A stretch of DNA of 64,000 nt from Gliomastix tumulicola (taxonomy: Eukaryota; Ascomycota; Sordariomycetes; Hypocreales; Bionectriaceae). The stretch lies in assembly GCA_001599755.1 (NCBI GenBank), contig BCHX01000002.1:4570330-4634329 (forward strand), given 5' to 3'. The position numbers were made by a program, and so were the translations under genes. The notes under the pieces were generated by a model, which was not told the DNA's origin, made no database searches, and saw only the letters and a list, made by a program, of their open reading frames with translations. Below are positions 1 to 10,673 of this stretch, piece after piece. Each line of letters starts with the position of its first letter. Positions within the stretch are counted from its first letter, which is position 1.

Positions 1-1
1 T

Positions 2-2203
2 CTGGACTCTGTTTCGGCGGGCGGCGAGTGTCTAGTGTGTACTGAGATTCGTAGGGCCATTTACGATTCCGCAGACAGCGTTGATGAGTTACGGGATTGG
101 AAAGTGGCCGTTTGGCGGCCTTTTTCGCTTTCACATAACGCACAAGTCAAGGATCAGGGTACTAAGGAGGGCAGTGTGGCTAGAGTCGTCACGCCTGTAT
201 GCCTTTTGCCAAGCAAGATGTTAGACAATGCGCCACGACATGTCACTCGTCTTGTTGAGTTGGAGCTTCGCTATAACGATTCCAAAGATTGCAATCTGCG
301 AGACGTCACTCGTTGGGATCGTACTAAGATCGATGTCAGCATCATCCGGCGGTGGCTCGCTGACTGCCAGAGGGACCACGGGCCCAACTGCAACACGCTT
401 GTTGCGCCGCTGTCCCTTCCTCCGCATTTCAGGCTCATCGATACGCATGAATGGTGTGTCGTCGCAGCTCAAGAACCCGTGGAGTATGTTGCACTCAGTT
501 ATATCTGGGCAGCGGCAACGGCGTCGACTGCATCGCCAACAGACGAGCCTTTCCAGCTGGACACAAGATCCCTCCAGTCGTTGGAAGCGAAGGACTCGCT
601 CAGAACCAACAGGCTTCCGGAACTTATCGCAGATGCGATGTACCTCTGTGCCGACATCGGCTGCCGCTATCTCTGGGTCGACAGACTCTGCATCATGCAA
701 GACACAGGAGACGCGAAGATGGAGCAGATCAATGCCATGGATGCCATCTACCACAAAGCCGTCATGACGATCGTTGCCCTCGGGGACGGTGGGAGCGGGG
801 AAAACAAGACTATCGGCCTCCCAGGTTCCCCGATGAGACCTCGGAAAGTGAGCTTAGCGCACAAGCCGTGGAATCTCAGCATCGATGGGGAGGTGTCCAG
901 CGTCCGCTTCCCGGGAATTCATAAGGCAGTGACAACGGCCCCGTGGAATAGAAGAGGATGGACGTATCAGGAACGGGTACTCTCCCGGCGGCACCTCTTC
1001 GTCGCCAACGACCACTTCTACCTCAACTGTGTCCGCGCGAAGCACACATCTGATGACATCTACATCCACAATACCGGACGATCGGGTGTGCTTGCAGGGG
1101 TGGCAGATGCATCTGACGATGGCTACGAGCGAGGCGTCAGGATGCGCTCGAAATCCCCGGACTATTCCGATTCCGCCATGTCATGGTACGTGGCCGCCGT
1201 GAGGGAGTACACCGAGCGCAAGCTGTCCTTTGACAGCGACAGCCTGAATGCCTTCCTCGGTGTCGGAAACATGTTTGCCACGCAGCATCGGACGAGGCTG
1301 CTGTTTGGCCTCCCCGAGAAGTACCTCTTCCAGGCTCTGCTCTGGCGTCACGTTGGCGCGACGTGGAGGCGGAGGGATATGCCGGCGGCGGACGGTCCTC
1401 GGATCCCGAGCTGGAGCTGGGCTGCCTGGGAGGGAGCTCTGGACTACGACCAGGCTCGGTGGCACTTTGGGGAGACAGCCTACGAAATGTGCCCGGACAG
1501 CGAGGCGCACGTCGGCCATCTCGTAAGGCTGTACTATGCGGATCCGTCCATGAATGATGGGCGGGGAGGAGTGAGGCCGATAGAGGAGGTCAGACTGTGG
1601 TTTCAGAGGCGCGGCTTGGAGGCAAGCGACACTGGGGAGGATCTTCCGGCTCGATGGGCAGACATCATATACCATGCAAGTGCCGACCGTTGGCAATCTA
1701 TGGACGGCGAGAAGGCCTTGGAACTGTGGAAGAATTGCGTACACAGCCCCTGGGAGGCTGCTCAGCACGCTGAGATCAAAGACGTGGCACGTTCGCTGGC
1801 CAATGTGCCGCCTGGGAGTCTGATATTCAACACAACCAAAGCCACACTCACCGTCGAGGAACGAGTGTCCGAAGCCTCTTCTGACGAGTCGGAGGAAGAG
1901 CCGCAAAACCGCAGTGTGAACCTGAGCCTCATCGACAGCAAAGGAAACGTGATAGGCCAGGTGCTCCCTCTGGCACGAGACGAGGCGCTCAGGACATTCC
2001 ACAACGGGCAGACGTATGGAGTCATGGTGCTCGGCGCTTGCATAACGACCAAAAGAGGAAGATCTGGCAAAGACCCTTGGGGACTGGTTGTGATGATCGT
2101 CCGAGAGGAGGGAGGCATTTCTCGGCGTGTGGCTCTCGGTGCAGTGAACCCGAGGGCGTGGACGGTTCTGCAGCCGAGTTGGGAGACGGTGATTCTAGCT
2201 TGA
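2..2203 (+). CDS. HET-domain protein, 5' end outside window
   Basis: The frame is open from base 2 with no ATG and no stop, so the gene starts left of the window; a GTG at 35 is not a plausible eukaryotic start. At least 733 residues are visible. The visible N-terminus has a CLVC pair, seen near the start of many fungal HET proteins. The HET domain follows: YVALSYIWA near residue 160, DAMYLCADIGCRYLWVDRLC near 215, and DAIYHKAVMTIVAL near 245, then the RGWTYQERVLSRR block near 320. HET proteins trigger cell death or incompatibility on non-self fusion in filamentous ascomycetes; the partner is unknown here. The C-terminal part has an acidic Ser/Glu-rich linker (about 625-640) and no recognised domain. 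Family is certain, specific role is not. Confidence 0.9.
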   Translation: MDSVSAGGECLVCTEIRRAIYDSADSVDELRDWKVAVWRPFSLSHNAQVKDQGTKEGSVARVVTPVCLLPSKMLDNAPRHVTRLVELELRYNDSKDCNLRDVTRWDRTKIDVSIIRRWLADCQRDHGPNCNTLVAPLSLPPHFRLIDTHEWCVVAAQEPVEYVALSYIWAAATASTASPTDEPFQLDTRSLQSLEAKDSLRTNRLPELIADAMYLCADIGCRYLWVDRLCIMQDTGDAKMEQINAMDAIYHKAVMTIVALGDGGSGENKTIGLPGSPMRPRKVSLAHKPWNLSIDGEVSSVRFPGIHKAVTTAPWNRRGWTYQERVLSRRHLFVANDHFYLNCVRAKHTSDDIYIHNTGRSGVLAGVADASDDGYERGVRMRSKSPDYSDSAMSWYVAAVREYTERKLSFDSDSLNAFLGVGNMFATQHRTRLLFGLPEKYLFQALLWRHVGATWRRRDMPAADGPRIPSWSWAAWEGALDYDQARWHFGETAYEMCPDSEAHVGHLVRLYYADPSMNDGRGGVRPIEEVRLWFQRRGLEASDTGEDLPARWADIIYHASADRWQSMDGEKALELWKNCVHSPWEAAQHAEIKDVARSLANVPPGSLIFNTTKATLTVEERVSEASSDESEEEPQNRSVNLSLIDSKGNVIGQVLPLARDEALRTFHNGQTYGVMVLGACITTKRGRSGKDPWGLVVMIVREEGGISRRVALGAVNPRAWTVLQPSWETVILA

Positions 2204-3114
2204 TGCCTTTTCTAACACCCAGTCTTGGACTCGAGACTCTTGTTTTCCGACTCGAGAACTACGTTACAAATTCTGACAACGGCCCTCGTGAGATATGTGT
2301 GCCCACGTTCGTTAACTGTGGTCTGTTGCTTGCTCTCAGTCTTGCTATACTCATTTGGAACTGTTGAGACCAAGTAGAGCAGAGTGATTTTTCTTTTTGG
2401 CAACCTCCCATATGAAGAATCTTCGCCTTGCTCCGTGTTCTAGATCTTCTCACTCGTTGTAATGTGCCCCGGAAGCTTGAAAGCTGAATACTGTCTCGGG
2501 TCAACTGCCCTCGAAATGAGCACCATGTCGAGGCGCACATGGCGATGAACAAGACAAGAAGAGAACTCTCAGGGACTAGCGTTCTCATAGAATCAATAGT
2601 CTATCCCTATCGTCAAGGCTTCAGCTCTTTGTCCCGCGTAGGAGAAAGGAATACTGGCCGCTCAGTCCCACTGTCGAGGGCAGCTGCATTTAGCCTCTAT
2701 TCACCCGGCCCGGCGATCGATCATATTAGGCAGGGCATAGCGACATCAGAGCCCTGCAAATGCGCCTGAACATGGATCTGAGTCTCTGAAGCCTGCATAC
2801 TTGGCGGTTCTGACTGCCCTCTCGGGTACTACACCGTATTAATACCCCAGACCCCCGGAATTTCCAGATCTCCAACCTCGGGGTAATGCCACACCGCTCG
2901 ATCGTGAACCAATCTCCAGGACATTGCTCGTCCACCAGTCGGAGTCTCTGCCGTTCAATTGGAATGACGATGTTGCGAATATGGCTCGGCGACTTCATGG
3001 CACGAGTTCACCCGGGCTCGTACAAATAGAAGACCTCGTTGTCAGTGATGTGTCCAGTGGACCATCAGAGCATCAGCTGCCCCCACGAGCTGTACCGACA
3101 AACGCCGCTTCAAC
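2204..3114. other. Intergenic region, GH140 upstream
   Basis: No supported gene. The part next to the secreted glycosidase holds a CTGGGG-type CreA-like motif (reverse strand, 2845-2850) and a CGG-N8-CCG inverted repeat (2940-2953). Both are short enough to occur by chance. Confidence 0.4.
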
Positions 3115-4644
3115 ATGTTCTCTGCCCTCCTGATTGGCCTTCTCGGCCTTGCCGGCTCGTCCAGCGCCAAATGGACGCCTCCGCCCGAGTACGCCCTCGA
3201 GATCACCGACAACGGACGATTCCTCCAGGAGGCGTCCGGCAAGCCCTTCTTCTGGCAGGCCGACACCGCCTGGCTGCTCACGCATCGTCTCAACTTCACC
3301 GAGACGGAGACGTACCTCGCGGACCGCGCCGCCAAGGGCTACAACGTCATCCTCAACGTCGGCTTCACGCAGATCGGCATCGACTCTCCCAACCGCAACG
3401 GCGACCTGACCTTCCACGACGAGGACGTCGGCCGTCCGAACGAGGCATACTGGGACTACGTCGATGACGTGGTGAAGCTGGCCTGGGAGGAGCACGGCAT
3501 CCGGATGGGCCTGGTGCCCGCCTGGGGGTACTACGCGCACGACGGCACGAAGCCCTCCGTCATCATCACGGCCGACAACGGCGAGGCGTTTGGGCGCTTC
3601 ATCGGCGGGCGGTACCCGCATCTGCCCAAGTTCCTCTTCGCCGACACCAACCCTTACTGGGCCGAGTCCGGCGCCATCAGGGACGAGTATCTCCGCGGCG
3701 GCGTGCCGAGCAGCCATCCCAGCGTGGACTTCAGACCCGTCTACGATGCCGTCGCTCACGGCATCGTCGCGGGGGAACGTGCTGCTGTCGGTGACGACGC
3801 CTACGAGCCGCTGCTGACGATGCACCCGCGCAACCAGTGGATGCCCGACGCGCCCATCGCGCTCGCGAGTGCTAACCTCGGAGACAGGGACTACCTCACC
3901 TTTGACGCCGCGCAGTCCGGCCACGCCGACACGCCGCCCAACGCGCCCATCCCCTGGTGGAATGCCCGCCGCGGCTACGAGACGGTCGAGATCATGTGGA
4001 ACGCGAGCGTCGCCGGCCGCGCCCGCCCCGTCATCGACAACGAGCCGCACTACGAGCTCCGCTGGTCGCGCAAGAACGAAGGCAGCAGCGGCGACCGGCG
4101 GCCGTGGAACGCGTCGGACGTGCGCGTCGGCAGCTGGCAGACGGCCTTCTCGGGCGCCGCGGGCGTCACGTACGGGAACGACAACGTCATGCAGATGTAC
4201 ATCCCGGAGCTGTTCGACCCGGCCAACAGCGGAGTGGTGAAGCCCTGGTCGGAGAGCATCCATGACCCGGGCGCGGCGATGATGCAGCATATCACCAAGG
4301 CGATCCTGGATCGGTGCGGGGATTCGTTGGAGAGGAGGGTGCCGGCGCAGGAGATCGTGTTGGGGGATGCTGGGGTTGATGATGAGCGGGTGACGGCGCT
4401 GCGGGACTCGAAGTGGTCGTGGGTGATGGTCTATACGCCGACGGGGAAGAAGTTTACGGTCAACACGAGCGGGTTGAAGGGGAAGAAGATCAGGGCTCGG
4501 TGGTTGAATCCTCTGGATGGGAGTTACTCCTCCGCGTCGCTCTCGGGAGATGCTCTGGGAGACAAGACCGACTTTACGCCGCCGACGGATGGCGACCACA
4601 CTGACTGGACACTTGTGCTTGAGGTCAAGGGGAAGGAGTCGTAG
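3115..4644 (+). CDS. Secreted GH140/DUF4038-type glycoside hydrolase
   Basis: 509 residues, one exon. An N-terminal signal peptide (MFSALLIGLLGLAGSSSA) precedes the mature start at KWTPP. The body matches the apiosidase-like DUF4038 TIM barrel: NGRFLQEASGKPFFWQADTAW near 35, a HRLNFTETETYLADRAAKGYN segment near 60, and GLVPAWGYYA near 135. VIDNEPHYE near 305 is a likely site for a catalytic glutamate. The last 90 residues (SKWSWVMVYTPTGKKFTVN onward) look like the small beta domain often labelled putative collagen-binding, usual in this family. Bacterial GH140 enzymes cut apiose links in rhamnogalacturonan II; the fungal substrate is not known. It lies tail to tail with the GH78 gene, 176 bp apart, in a glycan-use cluster. 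Confidence 0.85.
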   Translation: MFSALLIGLLGLAGSSSAKWTPPPEYALEITDNGRFLQEASGKPFFWQADTAWLLTHRLNFTETETYLADRAAKGYNVILNVGFTQIGIDSPNRNGDLTFHDEDVGRPNEAYWDYVDDVVKLAWEEHGIRMGLVPAWGYYAHDGTKPSVIITADNGEAFGRFIGGRYPHLPKFLFADTNPYWAESGAIRDEYLRGGVPSSHPSVDFRPVYDAVAHGIVAGERAAVGDDAYEPLLTMHPRNQWMPDAPIALASANLGDRDYLTFDAAQSGHADTPPNAPIPWWNARRGYETVEIMWNASVAGRARPVIDNEPHYELRWSRKNEGSSGDRRPWNASDVRVGSWQTAFSGAAGVTYGNDNVMQMYIPELFDPANSGVVKPWSESIHDPGAAMMQHITKAILDRCGDSLERRVPAQEIVLGDAGVDDERVTALRDSKWSWVMVYTPTGKKFTVNTSGLKGKKIRARWLNPLDGSYSSASLSGDALGDKTDFTPPTDGDHTDWTLVLEVKGKES

Positions 4645-4820
4645 TCGTACTCGTTTGTTGATACTTAAAATATTCACTATATGTTTCTTCCTTGGGGGTG
4701 CCATGGGTCCTAGACAAGATGGATGCTTTTGAGTATAGCCTTCATCTAGAGAGCCCTTGGATAGACAATGCTAACGAGAATAGGTCTATTGGAGAGTATG
4801 TCTATCCCAATGCAATGTGA

Positions 4821-7499
4821 CTACTCAATAAAGTCTTGAAACTGCGTCAGAAGAGGAGCCGGCGGCCAGTCCTGATCCTTGGCCACCGTCCACTCAAAGC
4901 GATGGCGGCCCGATCCCACCGTCACTGCCTCTATGCCTGGCCCCTCGACAATGGCCGACGTATTCGGAGGCACAGTGAGGTCTGCCACCATCGAGTTATC
5001 GTCTGAAAACTCCCACGCTGCCTCGACCCTCCCGTTCGCGCTCTGAATGGAAGCACGAGCATGGCTCAACCCGCCACCAGGCACAGGTCTGAACCGAAAC
5101 GTCTTCCATCCCGCATCCACGGGCGAGATACCCGCTACAGTGCCATGCAACCAGTTTGCCACGCTGCCCAGTGCGTAGTGGTTGAAGCTCGTCATCTGCC
5201 CCGGGTTGATGCTCCCGTCCTCCAGCATGCTGTCCCACCGCTCCCAGATCGTCGTCGCGCCCATGCGGACGGGGTACAGCCAGCTGGGGCATTCCTCTTC
5301 GAGCATCATGCGGTACGCAAGCTGCGGATAGCCGCCCTTCTCGAGCGCGTGTAGGATGGCGGGTGTGCCGGCGAAGCCAGTAGATACGCGGAACTTGGCG
5401 AAGCGTACAAGACGGGCCAGGCGGGCGGCGGCTGTGGCCATTTGCTTGGGTGAAGTGTAGATGTCGAAGAGGATGCAGAGGGCGAGGGCGGTCTGGGAGT
5501 CGCCAGCTACGAGGCCGGATTTGGGGATATATTTGTCGTGGAAGGCCTCCTTGAGCTTGGTAGCTTGGGCTGCAAAGGAAGATGCTTCGTCTGGAAGATT
5601 CAGGGCTTTGGCAATATCCGACATGACGGATGTGACGTAGACGAGATAGGCATCGGCCACGAGCACTCCGTCCGTCCTGGCGAGACCTGGATCAGCCGGA
5701 GGAGCGTTCGGATCCAGCCAGTCGCCCAGCTGCCAGAGGTCCAGCGTCCAGAGCCCGTCGTCATCCCGCCGGACAGAGCCCAGGTAGTCCTTCATGCCCT
5801 GCCAGCTGTCACGGAGAACACCGACGTCGCCAAAGTTCTTGTACAGCGTCCAAGGCAGGAGGATGACCACATCGTCCCACACGGCTTGGGGCACCGCAGG
5901 CCAGGGACCGTTCTTCATCGCGTTCGGGATGACGAGGGGCACGATGCCGCCGCCCTCGCGCTGCTCCGCGATGAGATCGCGCATCCAGCTGCCCAGCATG
6001 CCGCCGCAGTCGTAGAGGAAGCTCGCCGTCGGGCAGAAGGCCTGGATATCGCCCGTCCAGCCGAGACGCTCGTCGCGCTGGGGACAGTCAGTTGGGATGC
6101 CGACGAAGTTGCCGCGCATGGACCAGATGGTGTTGTCGTGGAATTGGTTCAGAAGCGGCTCGGAGCAGGAGAAGGAGCCGGTGGGAGTCATGTCGGTGTG
6201 AATCACCTCTGCAACTAGTGAGTCGAGTGTGAGAGGCTCAGACGCGTCGTCGGTGTTCCAGCCTGTGACCTCGATGAAGCGGAAGCCGTGGTAGGTGAAG
6301 CGAGGGTACCAGTCCTTAAGAGAATTGTCGCTGGGACCGAAGATGACGGTGTCAGTCGCCTTGGCTTCCCTGAGTGGTCGAGTTCCCAGGCGTCCATGCT
6401 CGAGAACTTCAGCATGGCGGATAACGACGCGGTGGCCCTCTGGTCTGGAAAGAGACGGGATGAGGACGCGGCCGACGAGATTCTGGCCAAAGTCTACGAG
6501 GGCCTTGCCATCTGGATCTTTGGTAATGGAGACGGGCTTGACTGTCTGGGTCACCTTGATCGGGGGAGTACCAGAGGGCACGAGTGTGCCTTTTGGTCTC
6601 TCGATCATCTTCACCGGCACCCATTTGCTGTCGTCAGGCTCCTGACGCATGTCATACGTCTCGCCATCATAGATGCCACTGGCAACAATGGGTGACAAGG
6701 TGGCCTCCCAGCTCTCATCCGTCTGAAGACGAGTTGACAATGCGCCTTCTGACGCGAACAGATCGAGCTGCGCAAACGCTGCATTGCAATCGCCGTAGAA
6801 GTTGGGCTCCCCTTCTCCCCATTTCAGACGGCCAGAGTACCATCCCTCGCCGACCTCGATGGTGATGACATTCTCGCCCACCTGCACGAGATCTCCAATA
6901 TCGAATGTCTGGAAGCAGATGCGATGCTGGTAGCTCGTCCACCCGGGGGCTAGACACTCCTGTCCGACTCGATTCCCGTTGATGCGTGCTACGTAAACGC
7001 CTAGACATGTGATGTATAGGCGAGCACGGTTTGGGACATGCTCCTGGATCTCGAAGCGTTTTCGGAACAGCAGAGGGCGGTTGCCGTTTTCCTCTGGGTG
7101 TCGCTGTCCATTGACGCCGGTCCTTTCCAGTGTGATGAAGTGGGCTGTGAGATCAGCACTGTGTAGGAGGGAAGCCTCAACGACATTCCAGTCTGACCAG
7201 TCCGTGTCGACAGAGTCTGTTCCGAGTGATCCCACACGGACGGAGGCCCTCTCCTGGGATGCCAACGGTTTGTCTGGCCAGGGGGCCAGCACCGTGTCTG
7301 ATCCGGCGACAGAGAAGGCGGTCGTTGTCCCGCCTCGCTGAATCTCAACATCATAAGACTTCTGTGCCCAGTTGGCCGGGATGTTCGCCGCATCGACGGG
7401 GTCAACTGTCCAGGACAAGCGAGGCTCTGGTGTGTCGACGCCGAGGCCCGTGGGATGGTGCTCGAACCGGAGTCGGCTGACTTTGAGCAAGGATGACAT
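4821..7499 (-). CDS. GH78 alpha-L-rhamnosidase, cytosolic
   Basis: 892 residues from the ATG at 7499 (MSSLLKVSRLRFEHHP), which sits where GH78 proteins normally start. An ATG 35 codons upstream adds residues unlike the family. Domains in order: N-terminal rhamnosidase beta domains (LRFEHHPTGLGVDTPEPRLSW), the carbohydrate-binding-like region with LYITCLGVYVARINGNRVG, the (alpha/alpha)6 catalytic barrel with CPQRDERLGWTGDIQAF near 475 and TTIWERWDSM near 753 (probable catalytic acids), and a C-terminal beta domain. No signal peptide, so it should act inside the cell on imported rhamnosides. It is divergent from the sugar transporter over a 678 bp shared promoter region. Confidence 0.92.
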   Translation of the reverse strand: MSSLLKVSRLRFEHHPTGLGVDTPEPRLSWTVDPVDAANIPANWAQKSYDVEIQRGGTTTAFSVAGSDTVLAPWPDKPLASQERASVRVGSLGTDSVDTDWSDWNVVEASLLHSADLTAHFITLERTGVNGQRHPEENGNRPLLFRKRFEIQEHVPNRARLYITCLGVYVARINGNRVGQECLAPGWTSYQHRICFQTFDIGDLVQVGENVITIEVGEGWYSGRLKWGEGEPNFYGDCNAAFAQLDLFASEGALSTRLQTDESWEATLSPIVASGIYDGETYDMRQEPDDSKWVPVKMIERPKGTLVPSGTPPIKVTQTVKPVSITKDPDGKALVDFGQNLVGRVLIPSLSRPEGHRVVIRHAEVLEHGRLGTRPLREAKATDTVIFGPSDNSLKDWYPRFTYHGFRFIEVTGWNTDDASEPLTLDSLVAEVIHTDMTPTGSFSCSEPLLNQFHDNTIWSMRGNFVGIPTDCPQRDERLGWTGDIQAFCPTASFLYDCGGMLGSWMRDLIAEQREGGGIVPLVIPNAMKNGPWPAVPQAVWDDVVILLPWTLYKNFGDVGVLRDSWQGMKDYLGSVRRDDDGLWTLDLWQLGDWLDPNAPPADPGLARTDGVLVADAYLVYVTSVMSDIAKALNLPDEASSFAAQATKLKEAFHDKYIPKSGLVAGDSQTALALCILFDIYTSPKQMATAAARLARLVRFAKFRVSTGFAGTPAILHALEKGGYPQLAYRMMLEEECPSWLYPVRMGATTIWERWDSMLEDGSINPGQMTSFNHYALGSVANWLHGTVAGISPVDAGWKTFRFRPVPGGGLSHARASIQSANGRVEAAWEFSDDNSMVADLTVPPNTSAIVEGPGIEAVTVGSGRHRFEWTVAKDQDWPPAPLLTQFQDFIE

Positions 7500-8086
7500 G
7501 GTGACTTGGTTCTGCTGGATAATGGGATATTGACACGGCAATCTTTGTGTGTGCTGGTACTCCTGATGCGAGTCTGATATAATCGGACCATCCAGTGCTG
7601 TCACGACGTCAAGCCAAGCTACTCCGCACGCCGAGTGGAAAGCTGGGACTTTTCCGCCCAGGCCTGTCTCCTCACATAGGGAAGGGATCCCTTGCCAACA
7701 AAATGGGGACTATTGTCCGGATGAATGACTAGCTTCAGAGACACTCGATTGGGAAGCTTGAAGCGCACTCTCGTCAGCTCGGGCTCCGGGGGAAGCGACT
7801 CCGAGAGGGAGACTGGCCCTGGCTCAGACTGTCTACCCCCAACCCCATGGGGGATTTTGACCGGGGGAACGTTGACATGACCCACGCTTGACGCCAAGGG
7901 GGGATCCTGGCGTTGTTCATGATTCAGGTTTCGAGTGTCAACGCGGAGTGTTGTTTCCATGCTATCGGTTCTTAGACCCCTGGGAAGTGACCGGGTGAGC
8001 ATGTTCTCGGGCCCTGGTTCAACATCACGGAGGAGTATATAATTAAGGCACCTCCTCCTATCCACTGGAGGGAGTTCCAGCCGCAC

Positions 8087-8154
<68 letters not shown>

Positions 8155-8177
8155 GACCAACTTGCACCCCCCTCGCC
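7500..8177. promoter_or_regulatory. Divergent promoter region, GH78 / sugar transporter
   Basis: Region between two divergent starts. On the transporter side there is a TATATAA box at 8036-8042, about 140 bp before the ATG. CCGGGG matches to the CreA repressor consensus SYGGRG occur at 7786-7791 and 7861-7866, which fits carbon catabolite repression of a sugar-use pair. Motifs seen directly; function inferred. Confidence 0.45.
8087..8154 (+). repeat. (CAT)22 microsatellite in transporter 5' leader
   Basis: An uninterrupted run of 22 CAT units plus CA, lying 45 bp after the TATA box and ending 23 bp before the transporter ATG. It contains ATG triplets in one frame, so if transcribed it would give a series of upstream start codons. 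Confidence 0.95.
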
Positions 8178-9852
8178 ATGGCTTCCGAGACCACCAAGGC
8201 CGAGGCCACCGTGCACCTCGAAGCCCCCGGCAACCAGAAATGGGACGCCACGCAGGAAGCCCAGGGCGCCTTTCTCGCCGAGCGCGAAGCCCAGTTCTGG
8301 CCGTCCCTCCGCCAGCACCGCCGCGCCGTCCTCTGGTCCGTCGTCATCTCGACGAGCGTCATCATGGAAGGCTACGACCTCTCGCTGATGCCCTCCTTCT
8401 TCGGCTATCCGCGCTTCGTCGCCAACTACGGCACGTACTTCCCGGATCTCGACCGGCACGAGCTCACGGGCGCGTGGCAGGCCGGGCTCGTCAACGGCGC
8501 CAACGTGGGCATCATCATCGGCGGGTTTATCAACGGCTGGGCGGCGAACCGCTTCGGGTACAAGCGCACGATGGCCGTGGCCATGGTCATGATGGCGTCG
8601 TTCTTGTTTGTTACGTTCTTCTCGCCGAGCGCGCCCGTGCTGCTGCTCGGGCAGGTGCTGTGCGGGATTCCCTGGGGCATCTTCGCGACGACGGGACCCG
8701 CGTATGCGTCTGAGGTGATGCCGCTCGCCCTGCGTGGCCATCTCACCGTGTTTGTGAATCTCTGCTGGGCTGTCGGGCAGCTTCTTGCTGAAGGTGTGCT
8801 GCGTGGCTTGCTCAACAACGACTCGGACTGGTCGTACCGAATCCCGTGGGCGCTGCAGTGGATCTGGCCGCCCATCCTCATCGTCGGCTGCCTCTTCTCG
8901 CCGGAATCGCCCTGGTGGCTCGTTAAGCAGGGCCGTCTCGAGGAGGCCGAGCGCAACCTCCACCGCCTCTCGGATCGCACAGATCTCGAGACCAAGGCTG
9001 TCCTGGCGCAGATGGTGCACACCATCGAGCTTGAGCGCGCCGAGACGGAGAGCAGCTCGTACCTGCAGTGCTTCCGGGGCACTGACTGGCGTCGGACCGA
9101 GGTGTGCTGCTGCACGTTTGCCACGCAGATGCTTGCTGGCGCGCAGTTTGCCTACGGACCGAGCTACTTCTTCATCCAGGCCGGCATGACCGTCGACGAT
9201 GCCTACAGCGTGTCCATCGGGAGCAAGGCGCTTGCCTTCGTGGGAACCATCACGTCGTGGATCCTCATCTCGTACATCGGACGCCGCACCATCTTTGTCA
9301 CGGGCATCAGCACCCTCACGACCATCCTGCTGATCATCGGCATTCTGTCGGCTGCTTCCAAGACAACTGCGTCCACCTGGACCCAGGCCAGTCTGTGTCT
9401 GATCTGGCAGCTGGTGTATTCCCTCACGATTGGCCCCGTTGCCTATGCCATCATCTCGGAGACGTCGGCGCTCCGGCTGCGCGCGCAGACGGTCGTGCTC
9501 TCGAGAAACACGTACAACATCACCGCGGTCTGGTGTGCCGTGCTCGAGCCGTACCTGATGAACCCGACGGAGCTGAATCTGCAGGGGAGGACGGCGTTTG
9601 TGTGGGCTGGCACGGCGGCCGTCATGTCCGTGTGGGCGTTCCTGCGGCTTCCGGAGTGCAAGGTGAGTTTTCTCTAAAGTGAACTTGAGCGATGGGTTTG
9701 GGGCTTACTAACTTGTCGACTAGGGACGCACGTACGAAGAGCTTGACCTGCTGTTTGAGAAGAAGGTGCCGGCGAGGAAGTTTAAGAGCACTGTTGTTGA
9801 CCCCTATGCGGATGCGGAGGACACTGTTGCTCCGGGACCAGGGGAGAAATGA
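8178..9852 (+). CDS. MFS sugar transporter, alpha-glucoside permease type
   Basis: Two exons, 8178-9662 and 9724-9852 (61 nt intron with GTGAGT, ACTAAC branch site and TAG), giving 537 residues. Without splicing the frame ends after LPECKVSFL; splicing restores the family ending LPECKGRTYEELDLLFEKK. Twelve membrane segments are expected. MEGYDLSLMPSFFGYPRF near 60 resembles fungal maltose/alpha-glucoside permeases, and INGWAANRFGYKRT and PESPWWLVKQGR near 240 are sugar-porter signatures. It sits between GH78 and GH31 genes whose products lack signal peptides, so it probably imports the oligosaccharide or glycoside they cut. Actual substrate unknown. Confidence 0.9.
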
Positions 9853-10673
9853 GATAAATGAGAGTGAAACATCTACTTGTTTAGTCTCTGCAGTGCTTTT
9901 CTAGCAATTACTTGACTTCAAGAATGGCTATTCTTAATAAAGCTGACATGTGGCGATTCTCTCTATGCTATGACTTGGTGCACCGTGCTTCCTATGCGCT
10001 TCCTTACATCGAGTATCGTGTGCTCCTTGACTATGTGATGGTATTTCTGTCCATTGACCCTGTTGAAGCGTAGGATACATGGGCTCTCATTGTCAAGCCT
10101 TCGTCCTTAACTTCGTCATGTCCAATCTCATCGACTTCTTCGATGTCTATAGATTATTTTAGAGCCCTAGAGGTGCCAAGTAGCCAGTTCTAGACTGTTA
10201 ACTTCTAGCACTTGGACATGTGCCTTACCAAACATCATTACGCGTGGGATTATTTACTAACCTCGGTCGAAACACATCACTGGGTCTCGAATCGTGAACA
10301 TCGGATTTACACCAATGAAGCGTCGCGACGCAAATCTACCAAGCCCCAGGGCATGCATGCCCACGCGTTTAGGCTAAAATCACGCCGAGGCCATCGGATG
10401 CGTTCACCCTGCTCTGCCTCCCCGCATCGATTCTCCTTCTGGCAGTCTGAGGCGCCTCGTCGCCTGATGCATCATTCTCCCGAGTCCCGACGGCTGGGGA
10501 GTGCTGGGAGCATCAGGCTTGGCATCTGACCACTCTGTTGGCAAGAGAGAGAGAAGTAGGTGGCCTATTTGAGATCACTTTCCTTTGGCCTCGTATGAGA
10601 CTCCGTTGAGAGACCATTCCAGACCTTTCCCTACATTCTGACTATTCCCAGATCCCATAGTAGACACATCAAG
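9853..10673. other. Intergenic region, GH31 upstream
   Basis: No supported gene. A CTGGGG (CreA-like) motif is at 10494-10499, about 175 bp before the GH31 start. The first part is AT-rich and probably holds the transporter 3' end. Confidence 0.35.

Noticed and set aside
35..2203. GTG at 35 as the start of the HET gene
   Set aside because: Eukaryotic nuclear genes rarely use GTG, and the frame stays open to the window edge.
3073..4704. 543-codon open frame on the minus strand across the GH140 gene
   Set aside because: Arg/Val/Pro-rich composition with no domain; it mirrors the GC-biased third positions of the real gene.
7500..7604. ATG at 7604 as the GH78 start
   Set aside because: It adds 35 polar residues unlike the family; the ATG at 7499 fits the usual N-terminus.
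8058..9020. Minus-strand frame with a long poly-Asp run
   Set aside because: The poly-Asp is the CAT microsatellite read backwards; the rest is antisense to the transporter.
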